64,000 nucleotides of DNA from Cheilinus undulatus (lineage: Eukaryota > Chordata > Actinopteri > Labriformes > Labridae): the NCBI RefSeq assembly GCF_018320785.1, contig NC_054871.1, positions 15,992,339 through 16,056,338 on the forward strand. Reading direction: 5' to 3'. A program made the translations under genes and the position numbers. Shown piece after piece: positions 46,901-61,000 of this stretch. Each line of letters starts with the position of its first letter. Positions within the stretch are counted from its first letter, which is position 1. The notes under the pieces were generated by a model, which saw nothing but the letters and a program-made list of their open reading frames with translations, was not told the origin of the DNA and made no database searches.

Positions 46901-49007
46901 CACATGCAGTCAAAACCCGTCTAAATCATAACGGATGAGTTATAAAATATTCACTTCAGTGTGTTGTGTCAGTATATTGAATCATACACTATATGAACAA
47001 AACTACTTGGACAGCTGACCATAACACCAAAAAAAGACTGTAGTGACACTGTTTTCAAATACTTGTACTTAAATATGGAGTTGGTCTGCCTTTTGCAGCT
47101 ATAACAGCCTCCACTCTTCTTGGAAGGCTTTCCACAAGCTTTGGAGTGTTTCTGTGGGAATCTGTGCCCATTCATTCTGTAGAGCATTTATGAGGTCAGG
47201 CACGGACATTGGACGAGAAGGCCTGGCTTGCAATCTCTGTTCCAGTTTATTCCAAGGTTGCTTCATGGTTTGAGGTCAGGGCTCTGTGCGGACCAGTCAA
47301 GTTCTTCCACACCAAACTCATCAAACCATGTCCTTATAGTCCTTGCTTTTTGCACTGGGGCACAGTTATATTGAAGTACAAAAGGGCCTTACCCAAACTG
47401 TTCCTACAAAGTTGGAAGCATAGCATTGTCCAAAATGTCTTGATCTGCTGGAGCACTAAGATTGCCCCATACTGGAGATGAGGGGCCTAGCTCAAACCCT
47501 AAAAAACAGCCCCATGCCATCTTACTGCAAAGGTGGCATCCATCACAGTACACGCTTGATGCTACTGAGCTCTTCAGAACAACCCATTTTTTATCCCAAA
47601 TGTTTGCAAATGGAGACTGCATGACTAGGTGCTAATTTTATACACCTGGGGCAGCAAGTCTGATTAAAACTCCTGAATTCAGTATTAACAGATGTGGCTG
47701 AATACTTCTATCCATAGTGTCCCTTAAACAATCTTTGATCCTTTCCTGAAAGCATCAACCTCCACCCGTGGAACAGCTGAAGCGCTAGAGACTCCTGTAT
47801 TATAAAAACAGAGTCCTTAAAGTGTCTGTAGAGGACCTAAGAGGAACTGCAATCAAATTAGGTCAACATACAGTATGCCAATGCATATAAACACATATCA
47901 AGGTAGAGAAAAAAATCAATTTACCATTGAAAGGCCACTTCCAGAACACCTTGACCTGCAGCTGGTTGTCATGGTAGTGAGGGGCAGCAACCTCCAGGCG
48001 CAGATTTCCAGGGGTGACGGGGTTAAAGGGGGATTCAGGGTTAGGCAGAGAGGAGGTTTCGGGGAGGTCAGGGGTAGAAGAGGAGGAGAGAGAAGGAGAG
48101 GAGGGAAGAGATGATGAAGATGATGAGGAGGAGGGGAGCTCATTGGAGAAGTCTTCACCTTTGGATAAGAGGAGAGCTCGTAAATCTGGTGTTTAATTGC
48201 ATATTTCCACAATATAGTTTGAAGGCTTTCGGAGAAAACGAGTCAGTTATTCATGGTCACCTCAGATTGATAGAAAAGTTCTGCAATACATCCATTTTAA
48301 TGAGAAGGTTTTGCTAAAGCATTTATTTTAATGTGCAGTTATTTGGAGGCAGCAGTTATGGCACTTTTCTTTTCTACCTTTTTCTCCATCCAATTTGTGT
48401 CAAAGAGGATAGGCTAATTCACGGAAACACCTGTTAGCAAAATGTACCCCCTAATAAGATCATACAGTTTAATAAACGCCTCACTATTCTCTAAAACCTG
48501 GACATTATTATAATCCTGCAGTGAGGATTTACTGCAGGTTTGTTGTGCTAAAGCGCATTATTTCCGTTAGGTGTAACAATAAACCTGGCAGCTGAGAGAA
48601 CATGTAAACATGACTGGATGTATGAAACTTGTTATACAGCACATGTCATTTATAATAAATTACATGGTGCCTGGAATATTACAAAGTGCTGACTAGGTTG
48701 CAGCCGTCAGCTAGCTTTACTGTAAATGTATTCACTCTGAAGGATTAATTGGTTTTATCTGGCCTTACTGACCCTCATTAGCTCTGAAAGAAACCAGGCC
48801 ACAACACGGTCTGTGTCAAATATTAATACAGCTAAATTATAAATGACAATATGTTCCGTATAAAATTGTTGGTATGTGGTGTGATAATTGAGCTGCAGCT
48901 GGCTATAATCCTCGACTGGGCTGACCAACAGGTCGCCTATAAATACTTCTGTTGCCTGGACGACCACTAACATCGCCTCTTTCTTTTGTATGTGTGTGTG
49001 TGTGTGG

Positions 49008-49042
<35 letters not shown>

Positions 49043-52000
49043 AACAGTGCAGCTGTCAGGAGACTAAAAATGCTGACAGTCACAAAACACAGCAGTTTGC
49101 AGTTTCTTTTAAATATCATTAACTCAGAAATATATGGTTGTGTTCATATTAGGGTCCTGTAGACTGCAGATTGAGAATTTAGAGTAAAAGTTTGTGAAAT
49201 CTTTAGAAATGTGAGCGTGAGTGATTCTGTCTTTGGGATCAGCTACCAAATGAGTCTTTAGGAGACATTATGACCGAATCACAGCAACACAAACAGCACA
49301 GAAACCGTTTACCTCATTTCCTAAGGACTCTAGGTCCACTTTCTTTTAACCAGGTAAGTTCTCTCTGTCATACATTGTATGCATTGTGATGGTGTTGATC
49401 CTCTGTAGAATCTAAGCTCTGCCCAAAGCCATTTCTAATCTCCTTATTATGGCAGAGTTTTCCCAGGATGCCCTTGGGCAGAGTGTTTTATATGTTTTAT
49501 AAGTGCTTAAATGTGTTTAGATGAGTTAAGATGTCGCCTGTTGTACAATGAGCTCTGCTGAGTTTCCCTTGCTAATGTTTCTGACGGATTGACATTGTTT
49601 TTGAAGTTAAAAACTTTTACACCAGTGATCATCAACTGGTGGCCCAAGGGCCACATCAGGCCCCCATATCTTTCCATCCGGCCCCCGGAACAGTATTAAA
49701 TTCAGACATATGCAGAGGAAAAAAATAGGTTGATGCATATAAGGCATCTCTTTTAAATTCCCTACAGTTATTAAAACAAAACAAAGCAACTGAGATTAAT
49801 AAAAATTGTCCAGATTGGGTTAATGTTTTATCCATTTTATAGAAGTCCACCCGTCACACATTGTTAGCAAAAAAAAAAAAAGATGCATGATAAATGCATG
49901 TTTTGAGTTCGTTCTTGATTAAAGCAATGCTTTCTTTTGACCTCCAGCATTTTCCTGCCTGAAAATCAAAACTGAAGGCCTTTTTCTTGCATAGATTTTT
50001 CTCTAATCAGGGCACACTATATTAGCACTGAACTCAGTAACAGAGGAGCAACACAGCTCTGGGAAATACAGGTAGAGAGTAGCACACAAAGTGACACAGA
50101 ATGGGCTATTTTCTGATCATTTTACAGCAGTTATGCCCCCTTCAACATCCATATCAATATATTTTATTACTGTAGAAAGAGCGTGCTTACTTGCATGTTA
50201 ATTAACATACTACAATTAGCCGTTAAAAGCTGTCCGAGGGCACAGATGGCTTAGTTGTTAGGTTGCGCCCCATGGAGGTGGACAGCCCAGGTTAAAGTCT
50301 GACTTGTGGGTATTTCCCTGCAAGTCATTCCCCACTCTCTTATTCCTGTATCCAGCTCTGTCCACAGTCCTATCTCTCCAATAAAGTAAAAAAAATCCAC
50401 CAATAAATCTTTAAGAAAGACAAAAAAGAACTGTTCAAATGTTTTTAATGTTAAGGAGACATATCTTTGAAAGAATGCAATAGAAAATGAGAAAAGAAAA
50501 GGAAATTTAAAAACTCACTCTCAAAACACGCAAGCCAAGCCAAGCACTGATTAGGGGCAGCTGCACATAAAACAGATGCTCATCCTTTTTTAAATAAAAT
50601 GAGCAGCTTAAGTTAAGCACATTAAATGAATAAAGTATTTCATGCCTTTCATTTGGAGTGGCACTGGAGTAAAGGGTAGCCACCCCAACTAACACTGGAT
50701 GTCACTGAAAATGATGAAAAAATACTATGGTGTTCAATAGATTTTAAGCTAAACCACCAGGCCCTATTACAAAGACAGTTTTTTTTGTTTTGTTTTTTTT
50801 TACCTGTATGGCTTATTGTGGTGAAGGCAATTTGAACTCTGGGACTTTTCAGCCTCTTCTGACCCCAGTAGGCCACTGTCTGCACGGACAGGATGTAGGA
50901 AGTAGCAGGCGACAGACCCTGCAGCCACATCTCACCCTGAGCCTGTAATGCATGAAGAAATACGAACATGAGACACGTCTTCTTGGTCAGTTTTAATGCC
51001 TAGAGTTACCTAGAATTTAGCAAGTATCTGCTAGAAATGAAGTGAAAAATTAGGGCTAGAAATCTGTTGTCAGCATTCAGGAGGACTACCAGAGCCAGAA
51101 CAGTCACTGCCACCATTTTAATGGTCCTCATTCATCCTTACTGTCATCAGAACCTCCATCATTAAAAGCCTGCTTGTTGAGTTTGTCCTGCTCTGTGACT
51201 GACAGGCCAGGCCTGTTCTGCATTAGTCTGCTGTTTGACTGACAGCTCATTAACATCCTCTTAGTCAATCAGCTCTGTCTGTCTGCATGGGTTTGCTCTA
51301 GTCACAACAAAGAGATGCATGGAGGATAACAAGTCTAATTGTATCTGTGAGTGTGCGTTTGGTTCTGTGTGTTCACTTAAGACAGAACTAGACAAACGCA
51401 GGTTAAAAGCAGTTTTTAGGGGACCTGCAGACAAAATGAGGCAAGAGTATTTCCATTACACTCAAGATAGAAAAAACATATGTCCTGTACAGCTGTACAT
51501 GCTTGCACGTGTGTATTTGTGAAACAGAGACAGTTAGGGAAGCCTGGATTTCTATTTTGGAGCTTAATGTGAGTGGACATTATATAAAAGAGGCTGATGT
51601 ATATTTAAAAGCACTGATTCAGCAGAAGTTTTTCCATGTTTGAATACTTCCTTCAATTTCCTCTTTGACTTCAGGTTTAAAGCTAAATCCCTCCAGGCTT
51701 CCATAGATTCCTAATAGACAGGATATAAGTTTAATACGTACCCAGGGAAAGTATTATCATGTGCTAATAAAGAGCAATAAAATATAAGTGCTTTACATGA
51801 TATGAAAACTATTTTACAGAGCACAGACGTGCTAGTCTTGCCCCTGCCTACCTGTTGCGATGCTGCAGTGTCTGTGTGTGTCTAGATGCAGCTGCAAGTA
51901 GGTAACACTAGTTAGGGGGCCTCATTTAAATTCCAGGCCTCCCAACCGAGCAGAACAGAGGAGCAGACTGGAGATAAATGGCTCCACCAGGCTCAGACTG

Positions 52001-55000
52001 GGATCGCCATCATTACTTAGGATACCCAGGCCCATATGAGTGTGCCTTTAAACTCTTAATGTACTTGCTTTTAACTCTTGTGTCTCTTCTTTTGAAGTGA
52101 ATGCCCAATTTAGAGATGAACATTTAAGTGGTTTAAAGGTAAAGGATCCCCTTCAAAGAACTCAGTGTGCTATTCTGAGGAGAGAAAAAATCACTGGCAA
52201 TCATGGCTGATGCGTCTAAGCTGTAATATCTGTGTTGTTTTCAGTGATTATGGGGATTTTCATGCTGCTGACTGGACTTATTTTCATCATGAGAATATAA
52301 CATCACCATCACACCTTCAATTAAATGAGAGAAATCAACTCTGTTGACTGTTTTTGCTGAATTAAATATAATTTAGCAGGTGCATTAAGAAACTTTTTGT
52401 GTTGCTTAACAGTGAATCATTTAAATTGAGAAACAAGGCCACAAATAACTTCCACCACTTTGGCCAGTTCCCTGGTGTCATGTTAACAAACCCAAATACA
52501 AAAAGTTAGGACCCTGAACAAAATGTATTAAAACCAGAAAAGATAATTTTTAAAACTGAAACCCAATGTTTATAAAATAGCACAAATGCAACATGGCAAA
52601 TGTTAAAATGAGTTTGTTTTTGGACAACTGAGAAGATCAGTTACTGTCATTCTGAAAGTGGAATATTTAACAATGTTGCTAAATGCTGGATTTCAGCTGT
52701 TCATCATTTTGATCTTGCTTTTCGTTTTGTCTAATACTTCATTATGCACCGGGCATCTTAAATGGGTGACAAGTTGTGACTGTAATGAGGCCATTTGTCA
52801 CCCAGACTCTTTGATTATGGATTCAGGCTGCTGTAATACCTGCAGAATGTAATTTGGCAGTGTCTTGATGAAAGAAACAAAGCCATCCCTGATGAAGTGC
52901 TGCATGGTGTGGAAGTGGGTAGTGCTTTTTCCTCATAGCAAGATGATTTCTGTTTTGAACCGTGGTTGGACAGGATCTTTCTTTGTGCATGTTCTCCCTG
53001 TGCATGTGGGGTTCTCTCTGGGTTCTCCAGCTTTGTCCCACATATCAACAACACACTTGTGAAGGTAATTCATGACTCTAAATCCATTGTTCTCAACTTG
53101 TGGGTCGGAACCAAAACGTAACTTGCAAAGCTGTCTTCTGTGGGTCTTGGATGTGTGGCTGTAAATAAAAAAGACCATGATAAATGTCTACAATGTGCTG
53201 GGCGCAGCTGTGGCTCAGTTGGAAGAGCAGGTGCCCATGTACAGAGGCTTCAGTCCTTGGCACACTGGCCGAGAGATCGATTCCCAGTCTCAGCACTGTT
53301 CGGTGAGTGTCTTACCTCCATTCCCTCTTCACATGTTTCCTGTCTCTTTTTGGCCATTCTATCTAAATTAAGGCAAGACAGCCCAAAAACAATCTTTAAA
53401 AAGTCTACAATAAGCTTTATTTTGAAGGATATGTCTCTATACGTTTGTCAGGTCACTTCTTTTGTTCCATGTTAGGTCCAAACCTTTTTCATTCAAAACA
53501 AAAAAAAACCCCATTTGAATGGCTCAGAGTCTGGGTCCTGATTTATCATTAAGAGTGACGCTGGGTCCTGAGGCTAGACCAGTTCACTGCTCTAAATTGC
53601 CCATAGCTGTGAGTGTGCCTGGTTATATGTCTATTTGTTAGCCCTGTAATTGACTGGTGACCCATCCATAGTGTACCCTGCCTCTTGCCAAACAACAGCT
53701 GAGATTGGCTTCAGCCCCCATGACCCAGAATGGAATCAGTGGTAGACGGGTCTCTGATAAAGTTATCAGCAATAAATTCAAATTAGGCATTTCATATTCA
53801 AAACACAATGACATTTCTCAGTGTCAACATTTGACTTACTGCCTATATGCTATTTTCAATCAATTATGGGGCAGAAATGTTTTAAAATTCATCATAATTA
53901 GTGTTTATTCCCATTTTATACAACATACTAATTTCTTGAGTTTGCAGCTGTTCATATAATGATTGTCACAATAAATGTGGCCATTTAATGTCTAATGTCA
54001 AAAAGAAAAACTGAGGGTCAAATGTGAGTTTTATCTGTTCCTTTGTGTATCTCTTCCTATTTTGGCCTCATCTTTGCATTGTGTTCTTTTTATTTCTTGA
54101 TTTTGTTTAATTGTAAAGCACTTCTGTCAGCTTTAGTGGTTTTAAATGTGCTTTATAAATCATTATTAAAGGGAAATTTAATCAAACATTTCAGTTTGCA
54201 CTTCAGTAGTTGTTTACAGAACTTTGAGCTCTGCTGTGGTCTGTGAAAGCAATGCAGTAATCCAAACCAGGACACCACAAAGACTGAATGAGCACATGTG
54301 TGGTGCAGGGTTTACATGTGTAGTAAAATGTCTCAGGTGCAGCTGATGATGTTGTGTATGTTGTGGGTATGTATAGTTTTACATCAGACTTTGCACTTCA
54401 ACAGTAGACTGATGTTTATTTTATACTTTTTGTTCCGTTGCTACTGTACCAATAATGTATACTGACTTGTATATATACAGTACTTAACAAATTTATTAGA
54501 CCACCTGTCATATTTGTCTCAAAGACCATCCAGCATCATGAAGTGCTTTAATGCAATCGTGAGCTCTCCACGATTTACCATTTTGAACAGGAATGAGGAA
54601 TTTCAAACTGAATTCACCCAAATTTGAGCCGGTTCACTGGGCTTCTCTGAGAAGTCAGAAATGTCAGAATGCGAGAAAAAAAGCTATAACTAGGAATTGG
54701 CAGAAACATCACCCACCCACCACTGATGAATGGACAGATATTATATATGAAGTATATGTAATGGAGCATCTGTCTTTTCCCCTCAATGTCCAAAAGGAAA
54801 GACTTTAACAAATCGTCATACTATTTGCACAAATGCATATGATGCTGAGTTTGCAGTCTTGCAGTAATTCAATTTGAAATAGCTTTTCCTTGATAAAAGA
54901 TAAACATTTCCATACATTTAATTTTGAGAAGAGCATTGGATTGATTACACAAACAAATATTGTAGTACAATTAAATCATTAAATTATTTCATTAAATGTA

Positions 55001-58000
55001 ATGAAGTTTATAAAACTGTGCTCTTACCCCCTGGGTTACTCTGGTGTTGCTCTCTTTTTTATCCTGCTCTGCTGTGTGCGAGTGTGGAGGACGTGAGTGC
55101 ATACTACTGTGTGTTGTATGTGTGTCTGAATTCAGTTTTTGTGTGTGTTTGTGTGTTGTCTGTGTGTGTCGAGGCATCCAGGTGACTCTGTAGTTGTGTA
55201 CTGGCAGGTCTCCCTCTTTGGGGGGGTCCCAGCTTATTAAGACGGCCACCGTGACCCCGCTTCCCCTCGACCTGAGCGGAGAGAGCAACAAGTCAAACAA
55301 CATCAAAACAAGGATGCAAACAAATTAAAGTAACAAGGTAAAAAGAAAAGCACTTCCTGGATAGTTAAGTTTAAAAGTAAATGTTTTCAAAGAGGCTGAG
55401 CTGAGTGGCAGTTAAATGGATGAAACACTTCCACTCTTATTTCCTATCCCTCATTTATTCCATGTATAGCCTCTACTATTTATCTTCATGCTGAACCAAA
55501 GCTACAATTTAAATCCTCATCTCTGTTATTAGGTGATTTATAGGAACACGGCAGTTGATCCAAGACATGTTCTGAACTTTATGTGCCCTTGTTAAGCATC
55601 AAAGTACACAAATAGAAAAGACACAGCAAGATATGATTGAATAAACATGAACTGTAATTTTCATCAGACAGGCGACGATGCTCCACATGACCACATTTCA
55701 TGACTGATTGTGTGCAATGACATCCTGCTGGAGCTGAAGGAATGAAGGTAAGATACAGAGCAAAGGAAAAAGTAAAGAAATACACATATTTATTAAGTTT
55801 TTAGGCATTACCTTTCTGTGAACTGGGTCCCTGGATGTGAAACTATCCAGTCCAAAGTCTGATTGCTCACTCTGATATTCAAAGGAGATTCTGGAGGAGA
55901 GGGGTCTGCAGAGAGAAAGGGGCAAAAAGTTACTGTCATGAGAAAAGGTAGAAATGAGAAACAACAGGCACATTTTCATGGCCTGAGTATTTCTCTTAGC
56001 TTTAACCATGAATATATGAAAGAAAGAGGGCTGATTTTAACCCTTTTGGTGAAATGAGAGGAGTAATGATGGTGCTTCAAATGTTAATCAGAAACTTTTG
56101 GCGTTTTTGAATTTCAGAGAGCCATAGAAAAGACAAAAGTTAAGAGGCATCTCAGTCAGTTTGTTTTCACTCCTTCTAAAGACTAATATTACCACAGTTA
56201 TTGGAAGGAAGTCTTTTTGGTGGTTTTACATTGGGGACCTGGGTAGGAGTCTGAGTACTTTTCCACCAAAGTCTGTTTCATTTGATTGGTGTGAACACAA
56301 GCATGCACAGGCATAGTGCGAAACAATCATCTCTGATGTGAAAATGCCAGTAAAATATGTTAAAATTTGCCAGATGTTTTTGTCCCAAGTGACATATACT
56401 ATATGGATAAAATCATTTTACCACACTCATTGAATTATTGAATTTGTGTTTTTTAATCAGACCTCTTGCCACAGGTGTATAAAATCAAGCACGTAGCCAT
56501 GCAGTCTCCATTTGTAAACATTTTGGTTAAAAAATGGGTCGTTCTGAAGAGCCAAATGACATCAAGCATGTTACTGTGATGGATGCCACCTTTGCAATAA
56601 GATGGTTCCCAAAATTTCATCAAAGTCATCTATAAGTGATACAGTTAGAAAGTGGAAGCATTTAGGAACAACAGCAACTCAGCAATGAAACAGAAGACCA
56701 TGTGAAATCACAGAGCGGGGTCAAAGACTGCTAGGCTTATGGTACGTAAGAGTAAGCACACTGACACTAGACTGGACAGAATCTTGGTTTGACGGATGCT
56801 GAGAGGATGCTAACAAGAACGTTGCTGGGGATGATGGTATGGCGCTGTTTTTAGAGTTTGGGCTAGACCCCTCATCTCCAGTGAAGGCCAATCTTAATGA
56901 TTCAGCATACCAAGGCATTTTGGGCAATGCTATACTTCCAACTTTGTGGCAACAGTTTGGGAAAGGCCCTTTTCTATTCCAACATGACTGTGCCCCAGTG
57001 CACAAAGCAAGGACTATAAAGACATGGTTTAAGGAGTCTGGTGTGGAAGCACTTGACTGGTACACACAGAGCCCTGACCTCAACCCCATCAAGCACCTTT
57101 AGGATGAACTGGAACAGACATTGCGAATGAATGGACACAAATTCCCACAGAAACACTCCAAAATCTTGTGTAAAGCCTTTTTAAGAAGAGTAAAAGCTGT
57201 TATAGCTGCAAAATGGGGGCCAACTTCATATTAAAGGACATGTATTTGAAAACAATATCATTACAGTCCCTGTTACACTTCCATTGCTAACTGAGATGCC
57301 CTGGTTTGTTCACGAATGAAGAGCTAAATGACAGCTATGCAGTGGAAGCAAAAGCTGTAATATTTAGGAGATCACCAGCAGACCAAACTGAACTCTGACA
57401 GCCAAACTGAGTGGTCTACACTTAACCCCCTTGGATGCTCACCAATGATGCTGAAGACTGGATTTAAATTATGGGATAGCTGCTGTGTGGCTTTTTCCTG
57501 CTCTGCTTCAAGGAACAATTGTACACTTTCTCCCTTTGGATAATCCAGCATAAAAATGCCTGAATCAAAGCCAAAGTTTACAGAAATTTAAGACTCCTTT
57601 TAGCTAAGGATTAAATGGTTTATCGCCGTGGTTGATCTGGCATCCTGCATACAGAGGCTGTTGCTACAGGTTCCACTCCAACCCTCAGAAATCTACCACA
57701 CATCAACCTCCAATCTTTCCTCTCTGTTTCTGACTCAACTCCCTGTCCTGTCCTTACAATAAAATCATGCAAAGCCTAAAATTAATTTTAAAGAAAACCT
57801 TATTTCAACTTCTTGATAACAGAAAGCTAGTAAGATTTGGATATCAAGAAGCTTTCCAACAGAGCAGGGGCTGGTCGTCAGCTTGACTGAATTGTTAAAT
57901 AACTCAGGACCAAAAGAAGCCACTCTAGAGGGTAAGCTTCCTTCCTCTTTGTCTTATGTAAGTTTACAAAACCAATTAGATTTAAAGCATTAAAGGTAAG

Positions 58001-61000
58001 CACTACAGGAGACGCTTTGAGCCTCCATTTTCAGTAGCTCCCACAATGCAGACCTAAAGCGACCACCACTGAGCCACTGTTTGCTTCTGAGATTAAATCT
58101 CCAGGTCGCAGCTCTTTCAACACGGAGTCTGTATCTCATTAGAACCTCAAACCCCAATCCTGTTTTCATTAAACTACAAAATGCATCTGATTAGAACTAC
58201 ATTCCCCATTGCAGCCCTCCCACCGGCCCAGGGCTGTGCTCGGCTGACCCTGATGCAGAGATCAAAGTGAGGGCAGCATATTAGGACTTCAGGACCTCGG
58301 CTGTTTGTCCATATGCATGAAGTTTTTTCCTCTTTAGAATAAGCAGGAGGTCGCTCTGTGCCAGCAGTCACTTTTAGATCAGAAGCATAACACATGTTTT
58401 TCTCTGAGGTGTTTTTTCGCTCTCCCTCCCTCAATCAGCTGACTTTAGCTCACTGCTGTACAAGATGAAGACATCAAGAGGAGTTTCTTGATTCCCTCAT
58501 AATAACAGCTGGCAGGTTCTGTGAAAACACTGACATCTGAATGAACAGAAAGAGCAGTTTTTCAAATTCAGATTCTCTCTGGTTAGCAGCAGGTCACAGT
58601 GAAGGAACTTTAACCATCCTGACGTCTGCAGGCTTCCTGATTTGTGACCCCGACCTCCAGCCCCTAACTAATCAGGCTAATGAACTGGAAACACAAGCCT
58701 CTGACTCCCATCAGATGGTATTTATAATGTTAGAGTGTGTGTCTTTAACCTCTGACCCTGGGCCTTGAAATACATAAGCGTACACAAGGGTGCACATACA
58801 ACCACAATAACAGAATAATTTAACCATTTTCAATTTTACCTCTTGCTCTCTTGCAGAAAGTTACATGCAGACATTGGTAACTCTTTTATTTTGTCTGTTT
58901 TAGACAAGTGTATATGATTATGCATTTGCCTTTTCTCTGACTTTGGGCTACTCATCAAGAGTCAAACATTTTCATTGAATTCCTCATTGATTTTATCTGA
59001 CTGCAAAAGATCTGCAACAGGATCCCCTAAAGCCCAATTCTTAGCAGAGATTTTAGACTCTACAAACACAAGAAGATGTTACTTTTCTAAGCCTACTCAA
59101 TTAAACTGACCTGGGAAAACTAGCTGTGATGTTTTCAGGGGCACGAGTTCAGGAATTATCAGCTTGCAGAAGAAAATGTTCTTTTTGAAGCATTTACTGA
59201 TTTCTATGTTGGAGCAAGCATCTGCTTTAATTAACTTATCATAAAATCTATTAATGGAAAGATGCATTGCCTCATAAGTCTGTAATTGAACAATAAAAAC
59301 AAACCCAAACGACAGAAAGCAGAACGGTACTGATTCCTGGAGGAAACGAGTAAAACTAAAGGAGCCACTTAAAGCACAACTTTAGCTTCTAATATTACTG
59401 TCAGTACATTAAAAATAAATAAATGACAGGCTTTGGGATTCATTAATCTTAATCATATCAGCAATGTGAAGATGCACTACATTGGTTATGTCCAGTTTTT
59501 ACATTTTACTCCATTCATCACTGTATTAAGAGATCATTCCCAAACAACTCACTTACTAATCAATCCCAGATGGTGTTGATCTCTCAGGTGGAAAAAGGAA
59601 TAAAGATCAATTGCACACAGAATTTCTGGCATGTGTTTTGTCAAGTTTTTGAGAAGCTGCAGTGGAAAGCTGTTGATCACTGATGTATGAAGTTGAAGGC
59701 GCCATTAATCTGCAATTACTTTTTAAACATTTTTAAATATCAAATCCAACACAAGCTACACAACAAAACGCATTTTTAAAATAGAAAGACACCTTTGTAA
59801 ATCTGCAAAGGCTTATTAGTGCAAAAGATCCAAAAGTTTACCACAGAGCAAAGTGGATTTGTGCATCATATACGCAGATGATGGATTAAAATCCTGTTGG
59901 ACTCCTTTTTCACATTGTACACATTAGCACAGTACAGTATTTACCACACATGATTGATCTTGGGGTGGGCCACCCAGGTACATTTGCAGTCACCCAGGAA
60001 TATTGGCAGCCTCCAAAGTGTATTTGCAAACCATTTTTATACTTCTTCCTTTTTAAATCCACATACTGTATACATACAACATCAATGCACATGCAAATAA
60101 AAACACTAGGTGTAGGTTACTCAAATCTTTGTAAAGAGGGCAACTAGACTTGACTGAGGTTCTTACAAGACATTTAACCTCGCCAACAAATGGCTTCTTC
60201 AGTTCTAAATGACTGGGGCCGGATCTAGAATTTATAGTCTCTGTTGACCATCCACATGCTAATGATCTGGGTGGTCACCTGAGAGTTGTTAGCAGAGTTG
60301 CTGACCTAGTTTCACCTGAGGGAGTGTTCCCCCGGGCCTTTTCAGGTTTGCCAGGGATGCATGATGTTAGGTCATGTGATCCAGCTATAAGCGTACTGTG
60401 GAAAGCAATCCAAGGCTGCATCGTATGTAGGGGATAAGAGGTGTCTTAGCCCACCACCTCTGTACAAAGATGGTTTCTCCAGCTTGACATAAATGTCTTC
60501 CTTGACACCTCTCTCTTGCTGTTCTCAAAGGAATGTCCTGCATCCTTCAGATGTAAGGAAACAGCTGACTCCTGACCAGATGAGTTGTCTCTCCCGTGTT
60601 GGGCCATGGGTTTGTATAGGATATGTTTTGTTTCTCTAATAAGGAGTACTGTTCAATGTAAAAAATTCAGATTCTTACGCTGTCGTTTTAACATTTTTTT
60701 CTGTACCTGCTTGCCGCAGATATCATCCTGTACTCCTGCAATCTAGAACGATCTTCATACAAGTAGCTCACCTTTAAAGATTTCTAAATATCAAGTCAAA
60801 CGGGGAGTTTTGATATTTGCTAGGAATGCACAATTAACAAGGTTTTGGCTGATATCCAACACGCAGATATTTTCAAAATGATTTACGCTGATACCAATAT
60901 TGAGCCAGACATATTAATGTAGTTCGGACCTAAAAATTCAGTCTCTTAAACACACTTTTGAGGGGTTTAAGCATGAACAAAGAGACAAATTTCAGTGCTT

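Noticed and set aside
53205..53290. Possible tRNA gene on the plus strand
   Set aside because: Same reason: tRNA-like head of a SINE with flanking 9-bp repeats and a decayed B box.
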